Shown: positions 8,433 through 16,883, numbered from the stretch's first letter. The stretch: DNA of 64,000 nucleotides from Virgisporangium ochraceum (GCF_016863655.1 NZ_BOPH01000088.1:248001-312000), one strand, 5' to 3'. The notes: generated from the letters alone by a model not told the origin. A program made the numbers and translations.

Positions 8433-8729
8433 ATGGTCGTGACGGTGGTGATGGTGGCGGTAGCTGTGATACTGGTCGGGCCCGCGGTGATGGCGGGAAT
8501 CCTGTTGGACCGTCGCCGGGATGGGCTGACCAGGGCCGAGCGCGACCGTTGGCGGTCGGTGACGCGGGGGCGAACGGCCGCCCGCCGACGACGCGACGAG
8601 GCGGCTCTGGTCGCCGGACTCACCGGCCGGGTGATGAGTCGGGCGGAGTACCGGCGCGAGATGTCGGACCTGGCGGCGGCGGACGCGACCCGCTGCCCGG
8701 TCCACGTTCCCCGGTTGGGAAAGCGCTGA
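8433..8729 (+). CDS. Small single-pass membrane protein
   Basis: 98-aa protein with an N-terminal transmembrane helix (about residues 3-24), then a highly basic, arginine-rich cytoplasmic tail and a short helical segment rich in acidic residues. It resembles a SHOCT-less small membrane anchor but matches no family I can name. Start chosen at the ATG with GGAGGAGG immediately upstream; the frame is open further 5' but has no comparable ribosome site. DosR-like box 5 is its only visible regulatory element. Confidence 0.65.
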   Translation: MVVTVVMVAVAVILVGPAVMAGILLDRRRDGLTRAERDRWRSVTRGRTAARRRRDEAALVAGLTGRVMSRAEYRREMSDLAAADATRCPVHVPRLGKR

Positions 8730-8809
8730 ACTCCGCACGCCCCGCCGGTCGCTCGTCGTGACACCTGGCACATTCCCTGGAAAAGCGTCGGCCCGGCCGA
8801 TGGCAGGGT

Positions 8810-10030
8810 ATGACAACGTCCGCGCCCGTCGGATCGGGCACCCGTCGAGTCCACGTCGGCCGGCAGCCGATCTTCAACAGGGCCGGTCACGTCGTCGCGT
8901 ACGAACTGTTGTTCCGTGGCCAGTGGGACTCCGTCGAGGCGCAGCGCCGCGACACGTTCGCGACCAGTCAGGTCATCGTCAACGCGTTCACCGAGTTCGG
9001 GATCGGCGCGGTCGCCGGTGACCTGCCCTGCTTCATCAACCTCACGCGGGAGTTCTGCGTCGGCGACCTCGCGTTGCCGTTCGGACCCGACCGCGCGGTG
9101 CTGGAGATCCTCGAGACCATGGAGGTCGACGACGAGGTTCTCGCCGGTGTCACGCGGCTGGCCGAGGCGGGCTACAAGATCGCTTTGGACGACTTCGCGT
9201 GGGGACAGGGCCACGAGAAGCTCCTCGACGTCGCGTCGTACGTCAAGATCGATTTCCTCGCCGACCACCCGACGGGCATCGAGCGCGTCATCGCCGACTG
9301 CCGCCGGCGCGGCCGTGTGAGCATCGTCGCCGAGAAGCTGGAGACCGACGCCCATCTGGCTCTCGCCGACGCGTACGGGTGCGAGCTGCGGCAGGGCTAT
9401 CGGTTGAGCCGTCCGCAGGTGCTCACGGCGGCGAGCCTCAACCCCTCCCGGCTGCGCCGGCTGGAGCTGATCGCCGAGCTGAGCTCGGCAGAGGCCGAGG
9501 TCGAGCGGGTCCTGTCCGTCATCGCGAACGACCCGGCGCTGTCGATGGGGATCCTGCGCGCGTGCAACTCGGCGGCGGCGGGCGTGCTCACGCCGGTCTC
9601 GTCGGTGCGACAGGCCGTGGTGATGCTCGGCCTCACCCAGATCCGGCAGTGGGCCATGCTGATGATCCTCGACGGCGTGACCTCCGCGAGCGACGAACAG
9701 CTGACGATGACCCTGGCGCACGCCCGCCTGTGCCAGTACTTCGCGGCCGCCTTCGAGGTGTCCGACGACGCCGCGTTCATCGCCGGGCTCATCAGCGGCG
9801 TGGCCGAGCTGTTCGACCAGCCCTCCGCCACGGTCGCGGCCCAGCTTCCGCTGTCGGGCGAGATCAGCGCCGCGCTCACCGACGGGGGTGGTCGGCTCGG
9901 CTCACTGCTCGGCGTCGTGCACGCCTACGAACACGGCGAACCCACCGACTACCGGATCACCGACCCGGTCCGCGCGTTCTTCGAGGCGCTGCAGTGGTCG
10001 ACCCGCATGGTGCGGTCCACCCGCGGCTGA
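8810..10030 (+). CDS. EAL-HDOD signalling protein (YuxH/CdgJ type)
   Basis: 406-aa cytoplasmic protein with an N-terminal EAL-like domain (about residues 12-205) and a C-terminal HDOD domain (about 215-400). In the EAL part the signature reads YELLFR; NL, LEILE, LDDF, VKID, AEKLE and QGY segments remain. The loop around DDF and the altered EAL motif suggest weak or absent c-di-GMP hydrolysis, as known for other EAL-HDOD proteins that act as signalling scaffolds. No DosR-like box was seen in the 80-bp upstream gap. Output partner unknown. Confidence 0.82.
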   Translation: MTTSAPVGSGTRRVHVGRQPIFNRAGHVVAYELLFRGQWDSVEAQRRDTFATSQVIVNAFTEFGIGAVAGDLPCFINLTREFCVGDLALPFGPDRAVLEILETMEVDDEVLAGVTRLAEAGYKIALDDFAWGQGHEKLLDVASYVKIDFLADHPTGIERVIADCRRRGRVSIVAEKLETDAHLALADAYGCELRQGYRLSRPQVLTAASLNPSRLRRLELIAELSSAEAEVERVLSVIANDPALSMGILRACNSAAAGVLTPVSSVRQAVVMLGLTQIRQWAMLMILDGVTSASDEQLTMTLAHARLCQYFAAAFEVSDDAAFIAGLISGVAELFDQPSATVAAQLPLSGEISAALTDGGGRLGSLLGVVHAYEHGEPTDYRITDPVRAFFEALQWSTRMVRSTRG

Positions 10031-10071
10031 GACGCGGCCGGCGCCCGGTGCGACGCCGGCCCGTCGCGCGG

Positions 10072-11112
10072 TCAGCGACTGATCGCGACCTTCAGCGCGC
10101 CGGTCTCGCCGGCGCGGCTGAAGACGTCGTAGGCGTCGAGGATGTGGTCCAGGTCGAAGCGGTGCGTCACGAACCGTCCGGAGTCCAGCTGACGCGCGGA
10201 GACCAGGCGCAGCAGCGTCGGCGTGGAGTAGGTGTCGACGAGGCCCGTGGTGATGGTGACGTTGCGGATCCAGAGGTCCTCCAGGTGCAGCGTCGCCGCC
10301 CGCCCGTGGACGCCGACGTTCGCGACGTGACCGCCCGGCCGCACCAGCCGGGTGCACAGTTCGAACGTCTCGGGCACCCCGACCGCCTCGATCGCCACAT
10401 CGGCGCCGAGACCACCGGTGAGGTCCAGGATCCGGGCGACGGGATCGTCCTCGCGGTTGTTCACGGTGACGTCGGCACCGAACTGCTTCGCGAGGTCGAG
10501 CCGTCCACCGGCCATGTCGATGGCGACGACGTGGCTGGGGGAGTGCAGCCGCGCACCGACCGCCGCCGCCAGGCCGATCGGCCCGGCACCGACGATCGCC
10601 ACCGTGTCGCCCGGCCGCACGGTGCCGTTGAGCACGCCGACCTCGTAGCCCGTGGGCAGGATGTCGGCGAGCATGAGCACCTCCTCGTCGCTGACGCCGG
10701 CCGGCACGGCGTAGGTGGAGTTGTCGGCGAACGGAACGCGGACGTACTCGGCCTGCGTCCCGTCGATGCGGTGGCCGAGGATCCAGCCGCCTCCGCCGAG
10801 GCACTGGCCGTAGCTGCCGTCACGGCAGAACCGGCACCGGCCGCACGCGGTGATGCAGGAGACCAGCACGCGGTCGCCCGGCTTCACCGAGGCGACCGAC
10901 GGGCCGACGGCGGTCACCGTGCCAACGGCCTCGTGGCCGAGGATCCGGCCGTCGGTGACCGCCGGGACGTCGCCCTTGAGGATGTGCAGATCGGTTCCGC
11001 AGATGGTCACCGTGTCGACGCGCACGACCGCGTCGGTGTCGGCCTCGACGAGGGGGTCGGGCACCTCCTCCCACTCCTTGCTTCCCGGACCGTGATACAC
11101 GAGAGCACGCAT
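10072..11112 (-). CDS. Zinc-dependent medium-chain alcohol dehydrogenase
   Basis: 346-aa cytoplasmic NAD(P)-dependent dehydrogenase. Catalytic zinc ligands are C38 and the H60-E61 pair (GHE). The structural zinc loop has C90, C93, C96 and C104. A Rossmann nucleotide loop (VGAGPIGLAAA) is near residue 170. It is closest in style to the threonine-dehydrogenase/formaldehyde-type zinc ADHs. It would reoxidise or reduce NAD(P)H on small alcohols or aldehydes, which suits fermentation-like redox balancing under hypoxia (inference). Boxes 6 and 7 lie in the divergent region upstream. Confidence 0.9.
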   Translation of the reverse strand: MRALVYHGPGSKEWEEVPDPLVEADTDAVVRVDTVTICGTDLHILKGDVPAVTDGRILGHEAVGTVTAVGPSVASVKPGDRVLVSCITACGRCRFCRDGSYGQCLGGGGWILGHRIDGTQAEYVRVPFADNSTYAVPAGVSDEEVLMLADILPTGYEVGVLNGTVRPGDTVAIVGAGPIGLAAAVGARLHSPSHVVAIDMAGGRLDLAKQFGADVTVNNREDDPVARILDLTGGLGADVAIEAVGVPETFELCTRLVRPGGHVANVGVHGRAATLHLEDLWIRNVTITTGLVDTYSTPTLLRLVSARQLDSGRFVTHRFDLDHILDAYDVFSRAGETGALKVAISR

Positions 11113-11169
11113 CGTCGGCTCCTTCCCTGGGGATCCTTCGACCGTCGCTCCGCCCCGGCGGGCCGGACA

Positions 11170-11183
11170 GGGCCGAAGGACCC
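11170..11183. promoter_or_regulatory. DosR-like box 6
   Basis: GGGCCGAAGGACCC, flanked by ACA and TGG. Ends 57 nt upstream of the alcohol dehydrogenase start. Confidence 0.72.
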
Positions 11184-11195
11184 TGGTCCGACGAT

Positions 11196-11209
11196 GGGTC
11201 GAAGGTCCT
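11196..11209. promoter_or_regulatory. DosR-like box 7 (one mismatch)
   Basis: GGGTCGAAGGTCCT; last base departs from the consensus. 101 nt upstream of the ATG at 11311, 26 bp from box 6. Confidence 0.55.
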
Positions 11210-11310
11210 GCCGATCACCGCATTTGTGCTCTGCACAGGGGTGTGGCCGGTCCACGAAGCTCTTGGTGAGCCGGTGAGCAGACACCGGACCATCTGACAG
11301 GAGCCCCACC

Positions 11311-11949
11311 ATGAAGCGCAGGACGATCGATGTCATCGTCAGCCTCGGCGCAGTCGTCCTCGCCGGGCTGCTGCTGATCGCCGGAATCGTGCTCACCTCC
11401 AACGCCAACTTCGCCAACGACTACGTCAAGACCCAGCTCTCGCAGCAGAACATCACGTTCAAGACCGCTGACACCCTCACCGAGGAGGAGCGCAAGTCGG
11501 CGTGCCTGGTCAAGTACGCCGGGCAGAAGCTGACGACCGGCAAGCAGGCCGAGTGCTACGCCAACGAGTTCATCGGCCTTCACCTGAAGTCGACCGCCGA
11601 CGGCAAGACCTACGCCGAGCTCGGTGCGGTGCAGACCGACCTGCGGGCGAAGATCGCCACCGCGCAGAAGAACAACGACCCGGCGCTGGCGGACCTGCAG
11701 AAGCAGCTGACCGACGTGAACCAGCAGCGGGAGACGGTGTTCAAGGGTGAGACGCTGCGCGGGCTGCTGCTGACCTCGTACGGCTTCAGCGAGTTCGGTG
11801 CCAAGGCCGCACAGGCCGCGCTGGTCGCCTACCTGGCCGCCGCGCTGATGCTGATCCTCGGACTCGCCGGCCTCGTCCACGCCTTCCTTACCCCGAAGAC
11901 GGCGGGCTTCGCGGTTCCCGAGCCGAAGAAGGAACTCGTCGACGCCTGA
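11311..11949 (+). CDS. Two-pass membrane protein with extracytoplasmic domain
   Basis: 212-aa protein with a hydrophobic helix at residues 7-29, a largely soluble domain (about 30-160) containing two cysteines (in KSACLVK and QAECYAN) and a helical AQKNNDPALADLQKQL stretch, then a second helix at about 170-193 and a basic tail. The cysteine pair is positioned to form a disulfide outside the cell. Not a family I can name; related proteins are common conserved hypotheticals in actinobacteria. Preceded by AGGAG and DosR-like box 7; followed by a strong hairpin. Confidence 0.7.
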   Translation: MKRRTIDVIVSLGAVVLAGLLLIAGIVLTSNANFANDYVKTQLSQQNITFKTADTLTEEERKSACLVKYAGQKLTTGKQAECYANEFIGLHLKSTADGKTYAELGAVQTDLRAKIATAQKNNDPALADLQKQLTDVNQQRETVFKGETLRGLLLTSYGFSEFGAKAAQAALVAYLAAALMLILGLAGLVHAFLTPKTAGFAVPEPKKELVDA

Positions 11950-11968
11950 CGCCACACCGCATCCACCA

Positions 11969-12005
11969 CCCGCTGACCGGGGTCCTGAGGACCCCGGTCA
12001 GCGGG
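11969..12005 (+). terminator. Intrinsic-type terminator hairpin
   Basis: Near-perfect inverted repeat with arms CCCGCTGACCGGGGTCC and its complement around a very short CTGAG loop, 20 bp after the stop at 11949. No U-tract, as usual in high-GC actinobacteria. It separates this gene from the convergent baeRF3 gene. Confidence 0.8.
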
Positions 12006-12062
12006 CGTTCCGGGCATGCGCACCGCCGATTGGCTTCGCGTCCAGATCATGGGCGAGGATCA

Positions 12063-13181
12063 TCATCGGTGGCGGACCAGTGCCACGCCGTCATGGTGGT
12101 GGAGGGCCCCGGCGGCGGTGAAGGCGATCCAGCCGCCGCGGGTGAGGACGAGTTCGATGAGCTCGTCCACGGCGTCGTCGATGACGTCCGGATGTTCGAC
12201 GTCGTCGGCCGGGATGAGGGTGTCGCCGTCGTCGCTGAGGCGGGCCGGGTAGTAGAGGGACTCGTCGACGGCGAGCATCTCCGGCCTGCTGGTTCGGGCG
12301 GCCAGCCAGGCGGCGGGCATTCCGGACGAGACCCGGCCCGCGGCGGCCCGCCGGTCGACGAGCGCGAGCGCCTCGTGCTGGCGGCGGTGCAGGTACGCGT
12401 CCAGGGTGGCGCGGATGCGTTCGGCGAGTTCGGGGGTCGGGCTGGAGGTGAGGTTGCCACGGACGGTTCCGGCCAACCGCGCGCAGTTGGTGGAGATGCG
12501 CCGGAACGCGGCGGTGGTTCGGTCGTCGCCGACGAGCACCAGCGGTGCCGGGTGCAACCGCGCGTAGGAGCCGAGCGCGGCGTCGACCCGGCGGTAGAAG
12601 TCGAGGCTGTCGGAGTGGCTGTCGTCGGTGCGTGCGGGCCGGTCACCGCGGCCGCGTCCTCGTGCGGGCGGCCGACGTTCGGCGTCCATGGGGAAGGCGG
12701 TCGTCAGCGCGGGCAGGAGCGTGTCGGCGGCGGCGTCGAACAGGCGGGCGTGGCTGGTGTTGAGGGCCAGGACGAGATGGCGGGGTGTGCGGTGCAGGGC
12801 CCGGACGAGGTCGCGGGTGGCGAAGGTCGGGTCGACCACGGCGCGGTCGCGCACCGAAATGGGTAGGCGGATGAGGGCGTCTGTGGATGCGCAGGCGTAG
12901 AGGGCCAGGGCGCGTCCGGCGCGTCCGGTCCGGGCCTGGCGGATCACCGCGTCGAGACGGCGGATCGCCGGTGCCGCCGCCGCGGGTTGCAGCTCGTCGC
13001 GGACGCGGTCGACGGCACGACCGGCGAGGGCTTCCAACCGGAGCGCGTCCGCATGTGTCAGCTGGGCAGCGGGTGTGGTGGTGAGCAGGATCGAGATGGC
13101 GGGGTACTCGCGGACGCTCTGCAGGGCGGTGACCTGTGCCGGAGCCGGCACGTCACCACGCGCGGAGACGGCGGGGTGCAT
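12063..13181 (-). CDS. baeRF3-domain (release-factor-like) protein
   Basis: 372-aa cytoplasmic protein of the bacterial archaeo-eukaryotic release factor family 3, a set of eRF1-middle-domain relatives. Markers are the VREYPAISILLTT N-terminal strand, the RHLVLALNTSHARLFD core, the VLVGDDRTTAAFRR segment and the C-terminal GGWIAFTAAGALHHHDGVALV strand pair. Such proteins are proposed to act on stalled ribosomes, but none is biochemically settled. It has no GGQ motif. Next gene upstream (13239-13742) is on the same strand; a 57-bp gap separates them. Confidence 0.82.
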   Translation of the reverse strand: MHPAVSARGDVPAPAQVTALQSVREYPAISILLTTTPAAQLTHADALRLEALAGRAVDRVRDELQPAAAAPAIRRLDAVIRQARTGRAGRALALYACASTDALIRLPISVRDRAVVDPTFATRDLVRALHRTPRHLVLALNTSHARLFDAAADTLLPALTTAFPMDAERRPPARGRGRGDRPARTDDSHSDSLDFYRRVDAALGSYARLHPAPLVLVGDDRTTAAFRRISTNCARLAGTVRGNLTSSPTPELAERIRATLDAYLHRRQHEALALVDRRAAAGRVSSGMPAAWLAARTSRPEMLAVDESLYYPARLSDDGDTLIPADDVEHPDVIDDAVDELIELVLTRGGWIAFTAAGALHHHDGVALVRHR

Positions 13182-13238
13182 CGCGGTCTTTCCTTTCTCC
13201 CGTCCGGCGGTGGTGGGCCGGTGCGGCGGGTCGGGTCG

Positions 13239-13742
13239 TCAGCCGGTGGTCGCGGCCGGTGGTGGCGTGGGCGTGTGCGGGTGGTCGCCGTTGCGGGCGT
13301 TGATGGGGTGCAGGCCGTGGACCGGTGGCTCGAGCGGTCCGGCGACCACGACCGTGGCACCGACGCGAAGCGCCAACCGGTAGACGGCGACCGCCGGTGG
13401 TTGATCGGACCGGTGGGTGGAAGACAGGGCGAGAGACGTCACGAGTACACGGGTGTTGGCGCGGCGCAGGATCGGTTCGACGCGTGCGGTGATGGCGGCG
13501 GACTCCTCGGCGATGCGTCGGGCCCGGACCCGGTGCAGCAACGGGTTGAGGCTGAAGCGGGTCTGTCGCACGGCGGCGGCCGCGACGATCGGGACGGCTG
13601 CGCGGGCGGCGAGGTCGGCCGCGTGCCGGGCGACGGCGAGGTCGGTGTGGCTGTCGGTGAAGACGGCCAGGATCCGGCCGGTCCCCGGGCTCCGCCCGCG
13701 AACGTGGTAGCTGATGACCGCGGCTGGTCGACGGGTGTGCAT
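13239..13742 (-). CDS. Divergent UspA-like alpha/beta protein
   Basis: 167-aa single-domain protein with USP-like order: N-terminal strand (GRILAVFTDS), helix, strand (VPIVAAAAV), a long helix, VLVTSLAL and a final VGATVVVAGPL strand. The G-2X-G-9X-G loop is absent, and the end is a proline/threonine/histidine-rich tail. ATG at 13742 has AAAGGA upstream; the longer frame to 13871 overlaps the neighbouring gene and is a shadow. Adjacent to baeRF3 and GSP17M-like genes on the same strand, so probably part of the same stress transcript. Assignment is tentative. Confidence 0.55.
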   Translation of the reverse strand: MHTRRPAAVISYHVRGRSPGTGRILAVFTDSHTDLAVARHAADLAARAAVPIVAAAAVRQTRFSLNPLLHRVRARRIAEESAAITARVEPILRRANTRVLVTSLALSSTHRSDQPPAVAVYRLALRVGATVVVAGPLEPPVHGLHPINARNGDHPHTPTPPPAATTG

Positions 13743-13777
13743 GTCACGCGTCCTTTCCAGATCGATGGGGTTCGTGG

Positions 13778-14149
13778 TCAGGCGGAGCGCCACGTGTGTT
13801 GGGCGACGGCGGCCATGCCGGCGCCCCACAGGGTGCCGCCGACGACGCCGGCGGCCGGCACCAGCCACCACGCACCGGGGGTGAACAGGGCGAGCAGCGC
13901 ACCGACCAGCAGCCCGAACCAGGCGCCGCTGCCGGCGCCGGCGAGCGCGGCCCGGGGCGTGGTCATCCGGCCCAGTACGGACTCGACCAGGCGCAGGTCG
14001 GTTCCCACGATCGTGGCGTGCTGAACGGGGAAGCCGTGGTCGGAGAGGTAGTCGACCGCCCGTTGTGCGTCGGTGTAGGTGCCGTAGGTCCCGACGGTGG
14101 CGGTCGGCACGGAGACGGGATCGGCGGGCAGCAGCAGTTGGATGGTCAC
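13778..14149 (-). CDS. GSP17M-like general stress membrane protein
   Basis: 123-aa protein. The N-terminal half (about residues 15-60) matches the general-stress-protein 17M/YflT-like fold, with GTYGTYTDAQRAVDYLSD and GFPVQHATIVG segments. The C-terminal half has two transmembrane helices containing a glycine-rich stretch (AGAGSGAWFGLLVGALLALF and WWLVPAAGVVGGTLWGAGMA). Proteins with this layout are typical of actinobacterial stress loci. GTG start; the longer upstream frame is a shadow of terC. It lies 14 bp after the terC stop, on the same strand, so cotranscription is likely. Confidence 0.75.
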   Translation of the reverse strand: MTIQLLLPADPVSVPTATVGTYGTYTDAQRAVDYLSDHGFPVQHATIVGTDLRLVESVLGRMTTPRAALAGAGSGAWFGLLVGALLALFTPGAWWLVPAAGVVGGTLWGAGMAAVAQHTWRSA

Positions 14150-14163
14150 CGGAGGTCCCTTCG

Positions 14164-15153
14164 TCAGGTGTCGGCGGTCGGGGTGGTGCGGGTCGGTTCC
14201 AGCTGCGGCGGGCGCGGGTCCGTGGTGTCGTTGTCGGTGGTCGAACGCGACGCCAGCAGGCTCCACACGATCGAGGCGGCCAGGGTGCTGACGATGACCC
14301 CGAGGGTCAGCGGGATGGGCAGCTTGCCGACGGGGGTTTCGGACAGGATCAGCTTGACCCCGGCGAAGCCGAGCAGGACCGCCAGCCCGTAGTGCAGTTT
14401 GGTGAAGCGGCGCAGGAGCCCGGCGAGGCAGAAGTAGAGGCTGCGCAGGCCGAGCACGGCGAACGCGTTGGCGGTCCAGACGATGAAGGTGCTGGTGGTG
14501 ATCGCCAGGATCGCGGCGACGGAGTCGATGGCGAAGATCAGGTCGGTCACCTCGACGGCGATCAGCACGATGAACAGGAGAGTGGCCACGCGTCGGCCGC
14601 CGATGCGGGTGACGAACCTGTCGCCGTGGTACCTGGCGTCGGTGGGGATGATCCGGCGGACCAGCCGGACCAGGGGGTTGCGTTCGGGATGGATCTCCTC
14701 GTCGTGCTTGAACGCCATCTTGTAGCCGGTGTAGATGAGGAACGCGCCGAAGAGGTAGGCGGTCCAGAAGAAGGTCTTCAGGAGTTCGGCGCCGACGAAG
14801 ATGAAGACGAGCCGGAACACCAATGCGCCGATCACGCCCCAGAACAGGACCTTGTGCTGGTAGGCGGCCGGCACCGCGAAGTAGGTGAAGACCATGGCGA
14901 AGACGAAGACGTTGTCGACCGACAGCGCCTTCTCGATGAGGTAGCCGGCGTAGTAGGCGCCGGCGGCATCGTCGCCCTGCCAGAGCCAGAGCAGGCCGCC
15001 GAAGGCGAGGCCGGCGGCGATCCAGATGCCGGACCATGCCGCGGCCTCGCGGAAGCCGATGACGTGGTTGTCGCGGTGCAGGAACAGGTCGACGGCCAGC
15101 ATGGCGGCGATGGCTGCGGTCAGCGCCAGCCACGCCCACACCGGAACGGTCAT
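14164..15153 (-). CDS. TerC family integral membrane protein
   Basis: About 329-aa protein with eight or nine transmembrane segments and the TerC/Alx hallmarks: acidic residues in membrane helices (AVDLFLHR, EKALSVDNVFVFAM, EVTDLIFAIDSVAAI). TerC proteins act in metal (manganese/calcium) efflux, metalation of exported enzymes and tellurite resistance in other bacteria. Start placed at the ATG at 15153, just before the first helix; the frame is open to 15228 but those residues do not resemble the family's N-terminus. Divergent from the winged-helix gene at 15333, with a 28-bp inverted repeat between them. No yybP-ykoY-type riboswitch was recognised. Confidence 0.87.
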   Translation of the reverse strand: MTVPVWAWLALTAAIAAMLAVDLFLHRDNHVIGFREAAAWSGIWIAAGLAFGGLLWLWQGDDAAGAYYAGYLIEKALSVDNVFVFAMVFTYFAVPAAYQHKVLFWGVIGALVFRLVFIFVGAELLKTFFWTAYLFGAFLIYTGYKMAFKHDEEIHPERNPLVRLVRRIIPTDARYHGDRFVTRIGGRRVATLLFIVLIAVEVTDLIFAIDSVAAILAITTSTFIVWTANAFAVLGLRSLYFCLAGLLRRFTKLHYGLAVLLGFAGVKLILSETPVGKLPIPLTLGVIVSTLAASIVWSLLASRSTTDNDTTDPRPPQLEPTRTTPTADT

Positions 15154-15272
15154 CGCCAACTGATCCACGCTCGGGCACTCCCATCGGTCGATGAACGGGT
15201 ACGTATCGGGCTGCCTCAACATTCGCATGAAGACAAATGCGCGTCAACAGATGCACGAAATGAGTTTCCTGT

Positions 15273-15300
15273 GTATGTTCTCGGGAATCCGGTAACATAC
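15273..15300. promoter_or_regulatory. Inverted repeat, candidate operator
   Basis: GTATGTT at 15273-15279 and AACATAC at 15294-15300, perfect 7-bp arms 21 bp apart centre to centre, in a less GC-rich gap between terC and the winged-helix gene. Two helical turns between half-sites suits a dimeric regulator. Likely target of the protein encoded at 15333. Confidence 0.5.
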
Positions 15301-15332
15301 GCAATCGTCGGACGTCAGAGGAGGGGACAGCC

Positions 15333-15665
15333 ATGCCTACGTCGCGTGAGGACGAAGCACCGTCCATCGACGGCCGAGGCTGGACGTTCCTGACCAACCA
15401 CGCCCATGTGCTGCTGGTCGTCGCCCGCGACCACACCGCGCGCATCCGCGACATCGCCGCGGTCGTGGGAATCACCGAGCGGGCCGCGCAGGCCATCGTC
15501 GCCGATCTGGAAGCGGGGGGTTACCTCACCCGCAACAGGGTCGGGCGCCGCAACGAGTACACCGTCAACCCGCAGGGCCCGTTCCGGCACCCCGTCGAGG
15601 CCGGCCACCAGATCGGCGACCTCATCGACCTCTTCGCCAACGAGCCCGTCCGCCTCGCTACCTGA
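15333..15665 (+). CDS. Winged-helix transcriptional regulator (MarR-like)
   Basis: 110-aa DNA-binding protein. An N-terminal helix is followed by a helix-turn-helix (RIRDIAAVVGITERAAQAIVADLEAGGYL, about residues 37-65) and a wing (TRNRVGRRNEYTVNP). No ligand domain beyond a short C-terminal helix. ATG follows GGAGGGG by 6 bp. The gene is divergent from terC with an inverted repeat between, so autoregulation and terC control are likely (inference). Small winged-helix proteins of this type are common in actinobacteria, often annotated as MarR-like or ArsR-like. Confidence 0.82.
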   Translation: MPTSREDEAPSIDGRGWTFLTNHAHVLLVVARDHTARIRDIAAVVGITERAAQAIVADLEAGGYLTRNRVGRRNEYTVNPQGPFRHPVEAGHQIGDLIDLFANEPVRLAT

Positions 15666-15710
15666 TTGCTGTCACACCGCCGACGAGGCGGCCACCGCGC
15701 CCGTGCCACC

Positions 15711-15740
15711 GGCCCCGTCGTCGCCGGCCCCGTCGTCGCC
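15711..15740 (+). repeat. 15-bp tandem duplication
   Basis: GGCCCCGTCGTCGCC occurs twice in direct tandem in the 122-bp gap between the winged-helix gene and carbonic anhydrase. No function visible; probably replication slippage. Confidence 0.7.
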
Positions 15741-15787
15741 GGCCGTCGCGTGCCCGACTTGTCCGTCACCGCATCGAAGGAGGCCCG

Positions 15788-16390
15788 GTGTCGACCACCC
15801 CGTGCACCCCGCAGGAGGCCTTGGACGAACTGCTGGCCGGCAACCGGCGTTTCCTCACCGGGCGGCGCCTGCACCCCAACCAGGACGCCGACCGGCGGGC
15901 CGAGCTGGCGCACGGCCAGCGTCCGTTCGCCGCGGTGTTCGGATGCTCCGACTCCCGGCTCGCCGCGGAGATCGTCTTCGATCGCGGGCTCGGTGACCTC
16001 TTCGTGGTCCGCAGCGCCGGACACATCGCCGGACCGGAGATCGTGGCCAGCCTCGTGTACGCCGTCACCGTTCTGAAGACGCCGCTGATCGCCGTGCTCG
16101 GTCACGACTCGTGCGGCGCCGTCGGTGCCGCCCACTCGCTGAGCGACATCAAACACGGCGATCCCGCGCTCATGCCCATCATCGGGCGGCTCGCGCCGGT
16201 GGTGGCCGAGGCCAGGCGGTCGGGCGTCAACTCCCCGGACGCGGTCAGCGAACTGCACGTCCGGCGCACGGTCGAGCACCTCCGGCGACACGAGGCGGTG
16301 GTCGCGGCGATCGACGCCGGCGTATGCCGGGTGGAGGGCATGTTCTACCACCTCGCGGAGGGGCGTGTCCGGGTCGTCGACGCGCCCTGA
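15788..16390 (+). CDS. Beta-class carbonic anhydrase
   Basis: 200-aa cytoplasmic enzyme interconverting CO2 and bicarbonate. Zinc ligands C53, H106 and C109 with the catalytic Asp-Arg dyad D55/R57 (CSDSR, then GHDSCGAV). GTG start preceded by GAAGGAGG. Length is standard for the family. It stands alone between a winged-helix gene and a convergent USP. No DosR-like box was seen upstream. A bicarbonate supply or pH role alongside the ATPase and hydrogenase is plausible but not shown. Confidence 0.93.
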   Translation: MSTTPCTPQEALDELLAGNRRFLTGRRLHPNQDADRRAELAHGQRPFAAVFGCSDSRLAAEIVFDRGLGDLFVVRSAGHIAGPEIVASLVYAVTVLKTPLIAVLGHDSCGAVGAAHSLSDIKHGDPALMPIIGRLAPVVAEARRSGVNSPDAVSELHVRRTVEHLRRHEAVVAAIDAGVCRVEGMFYHLAEGRVRVVDAP

Positions 16391-16439
16391 CGCGCCACCG
16401 GGCGCCACCGGGTCCCACTGTCCGCGTCGCGGCGTCGGT

Positions 16440-16883
16440 TCAGGTGCCGGCTTCGCGGACCACCACCACCGGGCACGGGGCGTGCTGGACGCAGTGCTGG
16501 CTCACCGAGCCGAGTAGTGCGCCGACGAACCCGCCGTGGCCGCGGCTGCCGACGACCAACGCGTCGGCGCCGCGGGCGGCCCGGATGAGGACCGCGGCGG
16601 GGTGGCCGCGCACGACCCGAGCCCGCACGGTGGCGGACGGGTGCTCGCCGCACACCTCGGACACGCTGGTCACGAGCACCTTCTCGGCTTCCTTCTCCAA
16701 CTGGTCCGGGTGGACGAACACCGGCGCCATGTCGAAGGTCACCGGCAGCTCCCACGCGTGGACCGCGTCCACGACGGCTCCGGTGAGGTGGGCCTGCCGC
16801 ACCGCCCACGCGAGTGCGCGCCTGGAGGCCGCCGACCCGTCCACGCCGGCGACGATCCGTCGGGTCCTTCCGCTCTCCGCCAT
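16440..16883 (-). CDS. Universal stress protein, single UspA domain
   Basis: 147-aa single-domain USP. N-terminal RRIVAGVDGSAASRRAL and a complete nucleotide loop GSRGHGGFVGALLGS, ending in PCPVVVV. Expected to bind ATP and dimerise. ATG at 16883 has TAGGAG upstream; the frame extends 5' but without a start context. Lies 92 bp after the CBS-BON gene on the same strand. No box was found in that gap, so readthrough from the CBS-BON promoter is possible. Confidence 0.9.
   Translation of the reverse strand: MAESGRTRRIVAGVDGSAASRRALAWAVRQAHLTGAVVDAVHAWELPVTFDMAPVFVHPDQLEKEAEKVLVTSVSEVCGEHPSATVRARVVRGHPAAVLIRAARGADALVVGSRGHGGFVGALLGSVSQHCVQHAPCPVVVVREAGT

Noticed and set aside
14065..15393. Long plus-strand open frame over terC
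   Set aside because: Shadow of terC with repetitive acidic composition and no start context.
15711..15740. CRISPR-like repeat
   Set aside because: Only two adjacent 15-bp copies without spacers; no cas genes in the window.
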